Source: Sympetrum striolatum (taxonomy: Eukaryota; Arthropoda; Insecta; Odonata; Libellulidae). Taken from it: a stretch of DNA of 64,000 nucleotides. A model generated the notes under the pieces. The model searched no databases, was not told where the DNA came from, and saw only the letters and a program-made list of their open reading frames with translations. Every line of letters begins with the position of its first letter. Within the stretch, counting starts at the first letter, position 1. Shown one piece after another: positions 11,164 through 22,720 of the stretch. Made by a program: the position numbers and the translations under genes. The stretch is from positions 29,111,393 through 29,175,392 of the forward strand of contig OX388350.1 of the NCBI GenBank assembly GCA_947579665.1, written 5' to 3'.

Positions 11164-11860
11164 TGATGTGTTGATTGTAAAAATTTTCCGGCTGATGGGA
11201 ATTCATCGGAGAGACATCCCTCATTAACTGCACTTTGCCTCGGGTTATCAAATCTCCCACTCCTCCTCAGCGATCATTCTCCCAACCCTCCTTTCGTAAA
11301 TTAAGGATACCCTTCCAAAAATCAACGTCCGGACATTAAAATCTCCTCTTTCAAAACCCTCCGCAAACGAGCTGTGATTTTTAAATCCTTTCCGTGCTCC
11401 TTTGTGACCCCCGAACACCGGGAATAAACTCCTTCTTCGCTCCCCACCCCATAGTGAGGCAACTTTCAGCCCCACCGAAACTCATCAAACCCTCCCTTAA
11501 AGTCCTCCCAAATTATGCATGTATCTCCGCCTCCCTATCCGCCCCATCTGACTCGACGCCCTCCTTTCTAATGCGCCATTTGAATCATCTCTTTGACTCC
11601 TAAACTCGATTTCCCGCTCGAGATGAGATGGGGGCAAAGAGGCAGGAGGAGCTCTTGAGATTCCGCCCCCGCTCGCGCCCCCGGGCGGCGCCAACTCCGC
11701 AAAACAAAGGAGGATCGGATGCCGCTCGCTCCCTTTGCTTCCGGCAAGCAATCTCTCTACCTGATCTCTCTCCTCTCGGCTCTTCGTCCCTAACTCGTTC
11801 TCCTCATGTCTTTCGCAAGCTCTCTCCGCTAATATTCCCATCACTGTATACGTATCCATG
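11164..11860. other. Pyrimidine-rich, GC-richer patch
   Basis: From about 11250 to 11850 the plus strand is strongly enriched in C and T with few G runs, a clear strand asymmetry. Open frames of 69-120 codons overlap on both strands here (for example 11497-11859 minus), none with a recognisable domain; the bias removes stop codons. It could be a regulatory or transcribed region, but nothing identifies a product. Confidence 0.4.
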
Positions 11861-12117
11861 AAGTCATCTCTGTTGCTTTGAAGATGCCTCTCCTGTGTGA
11901 TACGTTATGAATAATTCGCAAATTTAAAGTTACAGCAGTTTTTCAAGTCCAATGTCTTACTTTACTGAAGCCGTTTCCATTGGATATGTTTTCTGTTTAT
12001 TCGTGAACTTATGAGCAATATTTTTTCACCAACAGTATTCGGGAACAAGATGGTGAATGGGAGTTTTACTAAACACAAGAAAGTGCAACTTTAACTCATG
12101 TTTAAAAAAGAGCGAAA
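11861..12117. other. AT-rich non-coding stretch
   Basis: Nothing specific seen. Confidence 0.5.
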
Positions 12118-12200
12118 ATTAGCGACATGACTGGGATTCAAGTCCAGGTCTTCCAATTTCCGGGTAGGTAATTGGAATAATACGTAACACTCGAATGTAA
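12118..12200 (-). mobile_element. tRNA-derived SINE fragment (minus strand)
   Basis: The reverse complement carries a box-B-like GGACTTGAATCC (12134-12145) within a T-arm that pairs over 5 bp, and upstream of it a CCAATT...AATTGG hairpin at the place of an anticodon arm. No intact A box or acceptor stem is visible, so this is a tRNA-like remnant and not a tRNA gene. Confidence 0.45.
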
Positions 12201-12890
12201 GGCGGCACACATTTTTGTCGGAGGTGGAACCAGAGATCTAAGTGAGAGGAGGAAATTCGATGATTAAAATCGGAGGTTTTATTTTGGAATTAATCGCGCG
12301 GAATTTCGTTAATATATGACATTTGAGGAAAAATTTGGCACCAGTATTTGCGAAGTCTCTTGAAAGTAATTTATAGTCAGAATTACACAGAACTGTTCAC
12401 CGACCTTACTATTTTCCCTGAATTCCGCATTGGTGAATATTTCTGAGTTTCTATCATAGGCTCCATTTATGAAACGAGTTTCCTAATGCTTCCCCTGATG
12501 AATCTTCGATTCAAATTTATATTTTAATAATTCTAATGAAAATTTCTAATTCGTGATTTTTTAATTCAGCGGTAATATATCTTGGGAACATTGGAGTATG
12601 GAAATTGCTACCCTATATCAGTATTTCAGAAGATGGTGTTTGGCTAGACGTCCCTGCTTTTACATTTAAAACTGTAGAGCAACATCTACTTACTTTGCTA
12701 CGCTGTAATCATTATTAACTTTTAATAGAACTGGAAACAACGGAACCTTTACAAGTTGGATGAAAAGTAATTTAAAGCGTTCATTTTATTTAATGCTGAA
12801 TTGACCATAATAGTTGTTATTTCTTTCAATATTGCTGGATTATATATTTCAAATAAGGATAGTGTTCATATTCTACTCTGTCTGGGGACA
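12201..12890. other. AT-rich non-coding stretch
   Basis: Nothing specific seen. Confidence 0.5.
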
Positions 12891-13085
12891 GTAAAAATTA
12901 CGTATATTGTTATTTTATGAAACGTGTGTCTAGACTTTGCGGATCTGTAGTATTCGATGGGACACCATTTTGAATACGCTGCCTTTAGTATATCAGGAAT
13001 CAGATATAATATTTCACTCAATATTGATGCATGATACATGTGCCCAATGCCACACTCTGAAAGGTGGATTGCAGATTAAATATTT
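12891..13085 (+). mobile_element. Possible LINE 3' tail
   Basis: Positions 13041-13078 read as a decayed version of the 3' tail of the LINE at 40108: both contain CCACAC, then a GAAAGG-GG-TTG-AG core. The rest of the segment shows no coding similarity and its left edge is a guess. Confidence 0.35.
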
Positions 13086-14467
13086 AGAGTTGAGTTCATT
13101 TTCCAGAAAAATCAACCAGCAGTAAAGTTAATAGAAATTTATAAACACTTTATTTATGTCTCCATTTGATCCATCCCAAGTGTTAAAATAATCTTTTGAA
13201 TAAATATTATATTCATGTACATTTTAATAAATCTTTGATCTATTTTTCTTCCTCATCAATCAATTCTGAATACGTTCGAAAGAGGATTGATCCATATATG
13301 CGTCTGATTAGCCCACGTACTTGTTTCTGTATTTTTGTTTAATCATTTTATACCATAGTTTAACTTGTTGAACTTATTTTTACTATTTTTATCGTCAGCT
13401 TTACTTGGCCTCGTGCTGAATTTTGATTCTCTTTTAATGAATAAATAATTACTAATAAATATCTATGAGCCATGCTGTGAAATATCTACTATTTTCCATG
13501 GAAGTATTTTCTCTACTCTCTCTTTCTTGCTTTTCTCATCTTCATCATTTTCCGTAAACCTCCCACTCCTTTCATGTCGACGCTGCTTCGATCCATACGA
13601 GTTTCGGGAGGAGGGAAGGCAAACTGAAATCCCGTATTTTTTAAGGAAAAGAAGTTCCCGAATGTGACCCAAGGCGTCGTAGTTTAATGTTTCCTTTGCA
13701 GAGAGAGAGATCGGTGGGCGGAGTCAACCGTTTGCCTCTGTACCGAATTTGAATTTCAGAGCGCTGCCTTCTTTTGCGATGGGAAAAGGATCGCTCCAGG
13801 CCAATCCAGAGACGAACGACATTTTGTTCGGAAACGTTTCTAAATGCGATTACGCGAGAGGAAGTCTTTTGAAAACAAATCGAGATGCCCGGTCCGAGGA
13901 TAATTGCCGTTTTAGGTGAGAAAAGAAAGATTCAAGGAATGAATCTAGTATGAAAGGCTCCCCTTTGAAGTCCCGAAGAGCAGAATTGCGAATGAATAAG
14001 GGACTGCTGCTAAAAGTTCGATTTTCTCATCTGTAGGATCGGTGTTTTGACGTAAAGAAGATCCTTCAATATGTTTAACATAATGGAGAAGAGAAAGACT
14101 ATTTTGTGTAATTCCATGTGAAAGATTGTTATTACGACCTAGGTTTCGTTACTTTTGTAATATCTTCAGGCCTTTATACGAAGTGGTAATGGATAGGTTC
14201 CACAAAATAACGCCTGAAACCATGTTACTAACTATAATGTCGTTTTTAACATAGTAAGGTTATGGCAAAATCGTTATGTTTTTCAAGAAATGTATTGCAT
14301 TACGTTATGTTTATTTCAAGAAATACCAATGAGTACAATTCAATAAGCATAAAAGGGATACTGAGCAAAAAATAGATGTTTCGTAACATCCATAAGATTT
14401 CAAGAACCTTGTCTGGTAAAACGAAATTTCCTTATGAGCTGAGAAGTAAAAAAGAAAGCATTTGTTT
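13086..14467. other. AT-rich stretch with a GC-richer patch
   Basis: About 13470-13910 is richer in G+C and holds a 69-codon minus-strand frame without features. The rest is AT-rich with nothing specific. Confidence 0.5.
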
Positions 14468-14614
14468 GCCGGCCGTTGTGGCCTAGTGGTTAGTGTGCTC
14501 GCACGTTATAGCTCTAACTAACTAACCACGGTCCCAGGTTCGAATTCCGGCTAGTCGGATTTTTCTCACTAGGGAATGGTTGGGTGTCTTTGTAAATAAT
14601 CATAAATATTGAAA
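14468..14614 (+). mobile_element. tRNA-derived SINE
   Basis: Begins with a tRNA-like head containing a good A box (TGGCCTAGTGG, 14479-14489) and a B box (GGTTCGAATTC, 14537-14547), followed by a non-tRNA body (GTCGGATTTTTCTC, then GGTTGGGTGTCTTTG) and an AT-rich tail. The A-to-B spacing and body follow the layout of arthropod SINEs transcribed by RNA polymerase III. The acceptor stem does not close as in a functional tRNA. I could not identify a target duplication, so the 3' edge is approximate. Confidence 0.78.
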
Positions 14615-14769
14615 TGAATGTAATTTGGATGTTCTTGTTTCCATTAGAGAAGTTATTATTATAATTATTATTCAGTTGAACAAGGAGTTGGCACTGATTA
14701 GATCATTGAGGCTTAAATTCGATTAAAGTATATGATTGTTTATTTAGCATTCTTCTCCTTCCCTTTAAG
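14615..14769. other. AT-rich spacer
   Basis: Nothing specific seen. Confidence 0.5.
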
Positions 14770-14885
14770 GATTTGGGCTCAATTTGTCTCACTCTTCCAT
14801 CTCTTTAACCTTACCTTACCTATTTCTCTTATGTTCTTGATTCTATCCATCCATATTTTTCTTGGAGTCTCCTTCAAATTCTCTC
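14770..14885 (-). pseudogene. LINE C-terminal fragment
   Basis: On the minus strand it encodes RKIWMDRIKNIREIGK and then KRWKSETN before a stop. This matches the segment near the end of insect LINE open frames (usual form G-R-P-R-K-T-W-M-D-x-I-K, then an R-x-W motif). No catalytic part is present. Confidence 0.5.
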
Positions 14886-14962
14886 ACTTTCCTTGGTAAG
14901 TCACTTTAGGGATGGGTGGTGAACTTAAGGCATGCTTGCCTGAAGTAGCACAGGTTCTAGCT

Positions 14963-15036
14963 CTACTCACCTGAAGATGAAAAACCATTGATGAAACTGG
15001 TAGTATTAAAATACCCTTTGGTATTCACCAGGCATT
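14963..15036 (+). other. CTGAAGA...GAAAC motif with adjacent hairpin
   Basis: CACCTGAAGATGA is followed 15 bases after CTGAAGA by GAAACTGGT, then by an imperfect hairpin closing with ACCAG near 15030. A related motif lies on the minus strand at 43510-43545. The order CUGANGA, spacer, GAAA is that of a hammerhead ribozyme core, but stem II does not pair well here and the cleavage-site U-H is not visible. I therefore treat it as a shared repeat motif and not as a ribozyme. Confidence 0.3.
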
Positions 15037-15888
15037 TTTTTAAAGCAGAGAGATTATTCTTATAAAAATATCACGCTTGTTCATATTAATCATAGGCCGA
15101 AGAATTATTTTGGTACACAAAATTGTGTACCCAAATATCTGTGTATTGTTACTGTGTATGTTGTTGCTGAGTGCTTCGATTATTATTTTCCATAAAAGGC
15201 AATTCCGATTTTGCGAATTCAGATTCCATACCTATTTAGTTTTCCAGAGTGTCCTCATTTTCTTTACAGCGCACTGTGGTCTGCTTTTAAAGAACAGGAA
15301 CAGTTGCATGCAGGAAATGCGTTCTTTGATGTATCGTCTCCTTTGTTGTCTCTTTTATTTGACCGGAATTCGTTTCTTATCACAGCCATTTCCGTGACAA
15401 GACTTTTTTTGGAATGTGGGTGTCCGTTACCGGGAGAGTCCTGTTACTGACAGAAGATAACTCCCAAATGCTGTTATTCTTTTAGAAAGCTATGCCATGT
15501 CAATAGCGAATAGGTTTAAAAATAGAAGGAAACGGTGTTAATAAAGTGAAGTCTTAACCTTTAATTAATCGCGTACGATCGTATTGACCCGACCAGTTTT
15601 GCTTCGATAATTTTTGTATCAGAATGACATTTTCAGTGATTCTTCTCTCTAGTCCCCCATTTCTTGTACTTTTACTCTAAGTAGCGGGTAAAAGATATTT
15701 GAGGAATGTGTTTGTTCGGAACAGTAGATCGCTGAGTAAGGTGGAATTGCAATCAGGGCAACGTGCAGTAAATAAATTAACAACAAGGAAATGTATGAGG
15801 TGACTTTGCATGTTGTGGTCGTCGTCCTAGGAAAATTACCAAAGAAGAACCTTCCGATTGCCAGTCAGATGCTCAGCCATTTAAGTTC
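15037..15888. other. Non-coding stretch
   Basis: Two overlapping plus-strand frames at 15077-15450 (106 and 79 codons) are hydrophobic in parts but match no family I recognise. Nothing else noted. Confidence 0.45.
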
Positions 15889-15966
15889 TGGCTCGATATC
15901 TTAATTGGTAGAGCAACTGACAGACAATCGGGAGGTCTGGGTTCGAGTCCCAGTCTTGTGAGACTT
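15889..15966 (+). mobile_element. tRNA-derived SINE module
   Basis: Contains an A box (TATCTTAATTGG, 15897-15908) and a near-perfect B box (GGTTCGAGTCC, 15940-15950) in a T-arm with a 5-bp perfect stem. A possible anticodon loop would read GAC, but position 33 is A instead of T and the anticodon stem has only about four pairs. The acceptor stem pairs over about four bases. It is a tRNA-like head, not a credible tRNA gene. Sequence on each side may belong to the SINE, but its ends are not defined. Confidence 0.65.
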
Positions 15967-18190
15967 TAAAACTTTCTTGTGAGACCTAAAATTGTGGAAG
16001 TTACTAAGTGTTTGATTACGATGCTTTGTGAGACTTTTTTCATTCCCGTTCTTCCTTGGAAATATAATTACATCGTAAAGAAAAATTTTTTTTATAATAC
16101 CTCTATATTTTATTAAATAAAAATAAGTTTTCTATAAATCTCTGTTTGTAAATTAACTATGATAAACAAGGATAAGGGAATGAATAAAGGTCTCCTTCGG
16201 TCAGAGTTGCTTTTCTACTGATGAATGCATTAAATGCCACATTCTTTATTTTCTTTGCCTTTATCTGGGTGATTTTAGCGATAACAAAAGTGATATTTGA
16301 TTAACTCTTACGGAACTTCACGGTTTCTTTCCTACTCTGGATCTTTAGTTAAAACATTAATCAACTCTTCGATACACTTCATGAGTAGCCAAACTATGAA
16401 AGTTCACAACAAAAAATTTCGATAATTTTAAGCCAGATAACTCGTTTTAATATAATTTATTTGCTCTTCTTTAATTATAAGACCGAAGTAAAGGTCGCTT
16501 TAAATTAAAATGCAATTTGTATTTTTCAAAGATGAAATCGATACAAATTATTCGAGCAGCTGGAGTTCATAAATTGAGGTATACAAATGAAAACAAAGAT
16601 TTAAGGAAAGGAATTAATTAAAGGAAATAAACAAATTTACTAAAAGAGGGAAGTATTGGTGGGTAACACTCTATATATTTGCCAAATATAGGTGTAATTA
16701 CAGAGGGTCATCATGCTCCCATCCGTGACAAAGAATTGAAATAAGCATAAATATTAGCATCAATAATGTTTTGAAATTATTATAAATTCATATTTTAATA
16801 GAGGAAGTATATAAAATGTGAACTATGATCTGAGTTATCTCCATGAAATAATTAACATATGTTACATTTTCGACTTACTGTGGTTTGGAATTAATATTCC
16901 GTGTTTGTGCTGAATGCTATTTGGAACCGGCGTTAAATAAAAATATGACCATTCTATTTGAATTTGCTTTACTTTCATTGGATTGTGCATGCTCCGTATT
17001 CGATTGAGGAATATTTGATTAAATTACGCGTCGGTATCCTAAATCTTATGCAACCCCAAGGACGCAATCTGGATTTTTTTTGTGAGGAAGAGGCGTCATG
17101 GGGTGGGTATTTGACAATCTTCTTCCCATCTGCCTAAAAGATTGATCTATACAGGGACCTATAAATCTATTCCTTATTGATTAGGAAACAAACTTTAAAA
17201 AGTAAGAGAAATGCTTTCACAGATCATGTATATGTTCCCTACACGTTTCCCAAATAGAACTACTCGTTTGACGTATTTATTTCATTACTTCACTTGTAAA
17301 ACGTCCTAATTTCTTTCGGCTTCCTACTTTACTGAATTTCCTTCCACACACTGTCGATCCTTCGCATATTCCAAAGGGAAGTATAGCATTCGTATGGTAT
17401 TATAACTCACGAAAATAAAACCCCTTAGCTTTTGAAATAAGAGAAGAAACACTTTGTAACTTCACAAAATTATATCCTTAACATTTATTAATATTTAAAA
17501 TTACTTTGATTTATATTTTGTTATAGTTATAATTAATGAAATTATTATGTTGTCATATTTTCAATTTTAATTGGCAGCTCTGCTGTATTGAATAAGTAAA
17601 TAAGCAACAATGTGATTTAAAGAAGATGTTAAACGCAGAAGAAAGTATTTCATCACTACTTTAATCGCTGATTTCTAAGCGTCTAGAATGACAAAATGTG
17701 ACACGAGGATGACAAGAAATGTCGAAAGCGTTGGTAATGTGTCCTTAAGTTTGAGTTTTGAGATTAAAGGATTTAGCGAACGCGGGATTTTAACTAATAT
17801 TATTCTATGCAGTTTACTTTCTTCGCTCACTCTATCGCGCTTTATTATACAGCTCACATGGATACAAATTGCCGCGTGCGGTCGTAAAAGCTTAAGTGCC
17901 TTGATAAACTCTTTAACACGCCGACGAAGGAGCTTAAAACGCAGCGGAGGACAGATAATTGGGCAACGTGACTTGCAAAGGGGATCCCCGCTTTTAGAGA
18001 TATCATTGCGAAATGGTGCGAATCTGCTGATTTCGTATCTGATGGAGCGGAAGCTTTACGAAATGGTGGGAACGGCCTTCTTTCAAATGTATGCTGAAAT
18101 TGTGGTTTCAGAGGTGTCATGCGTCATAAGGGCTCATCGCTGTCATCTAAAAATACTGAAAATTGTACATCTATGTTTATGCAACTTAAT
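15967..18190. other. AT-rich stretch
   Basis: Largely featureless. A 169-codon plus-strand frame at 17688-18197 ends at the family A repeat; its product has no recognisable domain, and an 88-codon minus-strand frame opposes it. I regard both as chance. Confidence 0.5.
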
Positions 18191-18435
18191 AAGTTAGTTA
18201 TTTGAGCCCTTTATTGGCGAGGTTAGGCCCAGGTGGGCCTCTCTTCCACCTAACATCGTATGTCGATTACATTTATAGTTAACTTATTAAAACAAATACA
18301 AAAAGAAAGAGTAGGGTGTGGGAAAAAGTCTTTGCAACTGAGGGTTGACAAAAAAAAACCCAAGTTGTGGGAAAACACCCGCAAAGAAGGGGGGTGAAAA
18401 AAACCCCGAAAACAGTAATAAAAATAAATACAATA
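18191..18435 (+). repeat. Dispersed repeat family A, copy 2
   Basis: Aligns to the copies at 2785 and 31633 over the terminal AGTTAGTTA, CCCTTTATTGGCGAGGTTAG, GTGGGCCTCTCTTCCACCTA, GTGTGGGAAAAA, CTTTGCAACTGAGGGTTGAC and GGGGGGTGAAAAAAACC blocks, then passes into an A+T-rich end. No target duplication was identified. Confidence 0.85.
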
Positions 18436-19600
18436 ATATAAAAAGATTAGATATGAACAATTATTTTACAAAGTAAATTAAACAAAAGGTATAGAAGACC
18501 TAATTGATGTAGTTATAATAAAAGTTAAAAGCTATAATAAACTAAATAATCTAATATGTATTCTAAAAGCTACAATATAGTATAATAAAAAAAATAAGTT
18601 GAACTTATGTTGCACTTTACGTTCCCTCAAACAAACCAATTTACGGATTGACGACGATTGGTTATAATAATGCTGACTTTTCGTGAAGAATCACCTCACT
18701 TGAACATTTTAGCATAAGAAACAAATCAAACTACAACTTTGCTGGAAAATTTACTGAAATATTTACTTTGATCATCTTACTAGCAAGAAAACTTCTGTAG
18801 ACGAGGTCTTGCTTCATGAAGCGGTGCAAGTGGAATAAGAAATGCTACAGTACACTGTAACTCACTGTAGAATGACTATTACTAAACTATTCTTCTCTAA
18901 TATTGAATCTTGATGAAATTAGAATCACAGAAAAGATATAATTCCTAAGGTTTCCAGAATTACTTTTTTGTAGATTGATAGATCCACGTGTCCCTGGAAT
19001 CTTAAAATGTGAATTAGACAAAATATTTCGTAAAGTTATCAAATGAGGTGTTTAAACTTCTATTCAAAGCAAAGGTTCATAAAATTTTCTGCTCTAGTAT
19101 CCCAATTTGTAAAGTATACCTAAATCGAGAAGTTTTGCTAAAATGAGTGCTTTTGGAATTTTTAATACTCATTTGTACACAGTTTTCGAGGGGTGTTAAG
19201 TGATGAGGTGCACGAGAAAAAGAGCACCTTGGATACTTTATAAGGAAAATCGGACTTGAAAACAGAATTTTTTAATTCATTCTTGCTTTGAATCATATTC
19301 TTATTTACATCATTTGAATTGTACATACCTACTCTACAACCATCATGTACCTCCAGGTGTCGCGGTTACCCCAAGGATATGGAAAAGTTAGCTCTTTTCT
19401 TAAAAAGTAGTTACTTTGAATGTGTATGCGTGCATCTTAAAACTGTAGAAGACATGAGTAAGAATCCTAATCATATTCTATACTGCTGTATATCAACGAG
19501 TGCCCGGATTGACTGTACACAGGGGTTCCCAAGGTTGAGTTTCCCTGCTTTTAGCGAATAGATAACCTAGATTCCACGCACTTTATCATATGCGATATTC
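18436..19600. other. AT-rich non-coding stretch
   Basis: Nothing specific; one 80-codon frame at 19319 without features. Confidence 0.55.
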
Positions 19601-20180
19601 GTATGCGAATGCATCTGAAGCCGAATAACCTCTCGTAGGAATATTCCTTGCGCCAGTTTGTCTACGAAGTAACGCGCACGCAACACCACCTTCGTCTGTT
19701 TTTGTTACTCCAGCTGTCTCCGTTTCGCGTCGTAAATACCTCCTACTAATTCTACTCCATCTTATCCGCCGCGGCTTCCGAGAACTCTTCCGTGAGATAA
19801 GACGGGCTAAAAGGCACCGCCAGAGGTAATGGCGGTGGAGCTTTGGGATGCCGTGGGATATGGGCGTGGATGAAGTTGACGGTCCCCTTAAAGTCGAAAT
19901 GACAGTTTCGTCGTTGTTTACCTTCCGTAGTTACGGTGGTCGCCGAGAGGTGGGGTTGTCACAGCCGCCGCCATGTTTGTGACGGGCTCACATTTTTTGT
20001 TGACTGTGCTCGTGGAGCTAAAAAAAGGGTTGTAAAGGATTTCCGTCAGGGTCGAGGAGTATTTTTTTCGCAACTGCCGCTCTGGGAAGAGGTTTATTAC
20101 GCGGTATTTCGGAAACGGTGCTCTTTTTTGGTAAAAACATTTCAGGTCGCTTCTCCAACCTTCGAAACATAGGTCAGTAA
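19601..20180. other. GC-richer patch
   Basis: A locally GC-rich segment with a 78-codon plus-strand frame (19936) and no recognisable protein. Candidate regulatory DNA by composition only. Confidence 0.35.
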
Positions 20181-20452
20181 TGGCAACGGTTGGGTGTAGG
20201 ACTTGGTTTAACTTGTTTCCTACGGAAAATTTGAGCTAGGTTGACGGAGTGAGCACAAAAATTCAAGAACCTCTTGGCGTATAACTTGGAGAAAGAGATA
20301 CTTCATTGCTCCTTTTCTATTTTTATATCTTTGTAATTTAATTTAAGTAGATTTAAGGTCAAATTTTTTGCGGTTCTCCCTAACGACACTTGGGCAATCC
20401 AGGTTAAATAAGTTTACTGAAAAATTGACCAATTTGATACCATTATTATTCC

Positions 20453-20541
20453 TGTAATTGGTCTTGAATATATATTGTAATTGCTCTTGAGTATAACTTG
20501 TAATTGGTCTTGAAAACAACTAATTAGTCTTGAGTATTGAA
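20453..20541 (+). repeat. 23-bp degenerate tandem repeat
   Basis: Four consecutive units starting at 20453, 20476, 20499 and about 20522, based on TGTAATTGGTCTTGA plus an AT-rich end. The fourth lacks its first bases. The unit length is constant, so this is a decayed minisatellite. Confidence 0.8.
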
Positions 20542-22130
20542 CATTTATACAACCAACTCCCTTCATAATTATCCGTGATATATCGACCTTCAAAAGTAAC
20601 TAGTTCTAGAATAATCTTTGTTAGCCAAAATACGATCTCTTACATGGTTTCCTTATGTTCTCTTCATATTTGCCAACAACCTACTTCAGTCTTTTACTTG
20701 TAAGAGAGATTGGGTATCGTCCACAAAGTTTTGATCATTCTTGTTCTTTCACACACACATGCATACGAGCACACCTTCTGAATAGTATTATTCCCAATCA
20801 GAACTGCTTCGTCGTATCTGTATTGTTGAGAAACGTTTTCCCATTGGAGTTCCGCGATCACAATTTAGCGGCATTGAAAAGATCACATGAGAAACCATGA
20901 AACCATTAGGTCGCGCTTGAGTAACCATATAGAATAAGTAGACGAGCTTAATGTTGTTTCGATTCATCATCATTCAACTGCAGATTAATCAGTTTTTCAA
21001 TGTCTTTTCATGAAAAGTTCTGGTTCTTGTTGGAAGTGTTACCTGTGGTTAAGAATCTGCCGAAGCATTTTGATAGTATTTTTAATGCTCACCCTTTAAT
21101 CCCATGGAACAAAGAAATATCACCTCTTTTCAGTTTTGTAGCTCAGGAAAACCATTTTAAAATTATCAGTGGTTTACAGTTCTAAACAAAGAAATTTCGC
21201 CTTAGTGAATAAAAATCATTTGGCTTTAAAACTCAATAAAGAGAGATATCCCAAGTAACAGGATGGATGTTTGCCTTAGCTTAGTGTTAATGAAGTCGAT
21301 AGCCTAAGAGGGGATATTGAATCCTAAACTCTTTCCCTCTTAACTACCTAAAGCTATGACGAAGGAATGAGGCATGCAAGGGAAGATGAGTTGTGAGATA
21401 AAAATTATTTAATTTTACTATTAAGTTGGAGTTTATTTTAATATATGATCAAGTATTCCCGATTAAGTGTCGAAAAAACAGTACCCTTAAAGAGAGCAAT
21501 TGTTGGAAATTGTAATAATATCTACGTAATTTTAAGGAACTGCTTAATCGTATCATCTAGTAAAATAAAGACAAGAATATGATGCATGTATTTTCAACTT
21601 CCTATTTATTATTTTTTTAATATCTTTATTTGGTAATAATCACTACAATTATCCAATTAAATATAAATGCAAAATAGGCCCTGTAAAGCACAAAAATTAG
21701 CGTTTATATTCACAATTTAGCTCATTTTTCTATTTAAATATTTCAATTCGAAATAGTAGTAAGGTAAGAGGACAATCACCAACGTTCAATTCCTCCTGCC
21801 TTACGAATAACTTACCAGTTTTCTCAAAAGATTTCGTTGGATAGAAGTATGAATTGAATGCATATTTACAAACTAGAGTGGTATCTCGGTATATTCTTGC
21901 TAATGAATTGCTCAATTAAGGAAAAGGTTTCGGTTGTTCTCAGACTGAGATGGTGAATGTTTCCGAGGATGCTCGTTCAAGTACGAGTGTGCAAAAATTC
22001 AGATAAGGGGTCAAGAAAACGATTTATTGCCTCTCTTATTACTCACTGACAAATAATATGGTATCGAATTGACAAAATTCACTTCTATTTTACAATTTGG
22101 CAACTTTATGAGAAGTTGAGTTTCGATTAT
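20542..22130. other. AT-rich non-coding stretch
   Basis: Several 61-81 codon frames on both strands, none recognisable. Nothing specific. Confidence 0.55.
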
Positions 22131-22720
22131 GAAACCAGTTATCTTCTTTAGCGGAGATATCTCTGCGCTAAGTGCACGGAGAAGAATTGCAGCGGACATG
22201 TCCTCGTTATTCTCTAATGGCTTGCGCTCCGCCCCTCGCTTCTCGCTCCTCCTTCAAGAGAAAACGCCCGTCAAAAGTTCACATCTCCATCCAATAGGAT
22301 TTTCCCGCGCGAGCACCTACCTTCAATTGGTCTCATATAGATACTAATAAAAAGATAAACAGCGGAGAGATGGGCAGTCTTTTATACTTGCGCCGTTTTT
22401 TATCAAAAGGATTTCAGATTATGGTCCGCTTCCATTTCGTGCGGCGGCGGCTTCAAAGAGGGCGTTTATGGGTGCCGAGGGGTGCAGATGGGGGCGGAGG
22501 GGTGCAGATGGGGGCGGAGGGGCACGAGCCAACTGATAACCATCGGACACCAATTTCGGTAGACGCGAACTGTCCTTTGTTCCTCCATTGTCCGCTTGGT
22601 TGTTACCTCCTGCAGCCTTTGGAAAACGGCAACTGATTGCTTCTGCAGAGGAGTGACTTTAATGGACGGCTGACGCGCACCACTGGGGTGATTGAATGGG
22701 AGAGAGCGTTTAAGTCTCTA
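22131..22720. other. GC-richer patch
   Basis: G+C-rich segment holding frames of 72 and 88 codons on the plus strand; the second runs through the 20-bp tandem duplication at 22481. No recognisable product. Confidence 0.35.
22481..22520 (+). repeat. 20-bp tandem duplication
   Basis: GGTGCAGATGGGGGCGGAGG occurs twice head to tail without mismatches (22481-22500 and 22501-22520). The perfect identity points to a recent slippage or duplication. Confidence 0.9.

Noticed and set aside
15379..15402. TATCACAGCCATTT matches the first 14 bases of the miR-2/13 family.
   Set aside because: The upstream 60 bases contain no complementary arm, so no precursor hairpin can form, and the match ends after 14 bases.
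15889..15966. Candidate tRNA-Val with a GAC anticodon.
   Set aside because: Position 33 is not T, the anticodon stem is short and the acceptor stem pairs over only about four bases. It is better explained as a SINE head.
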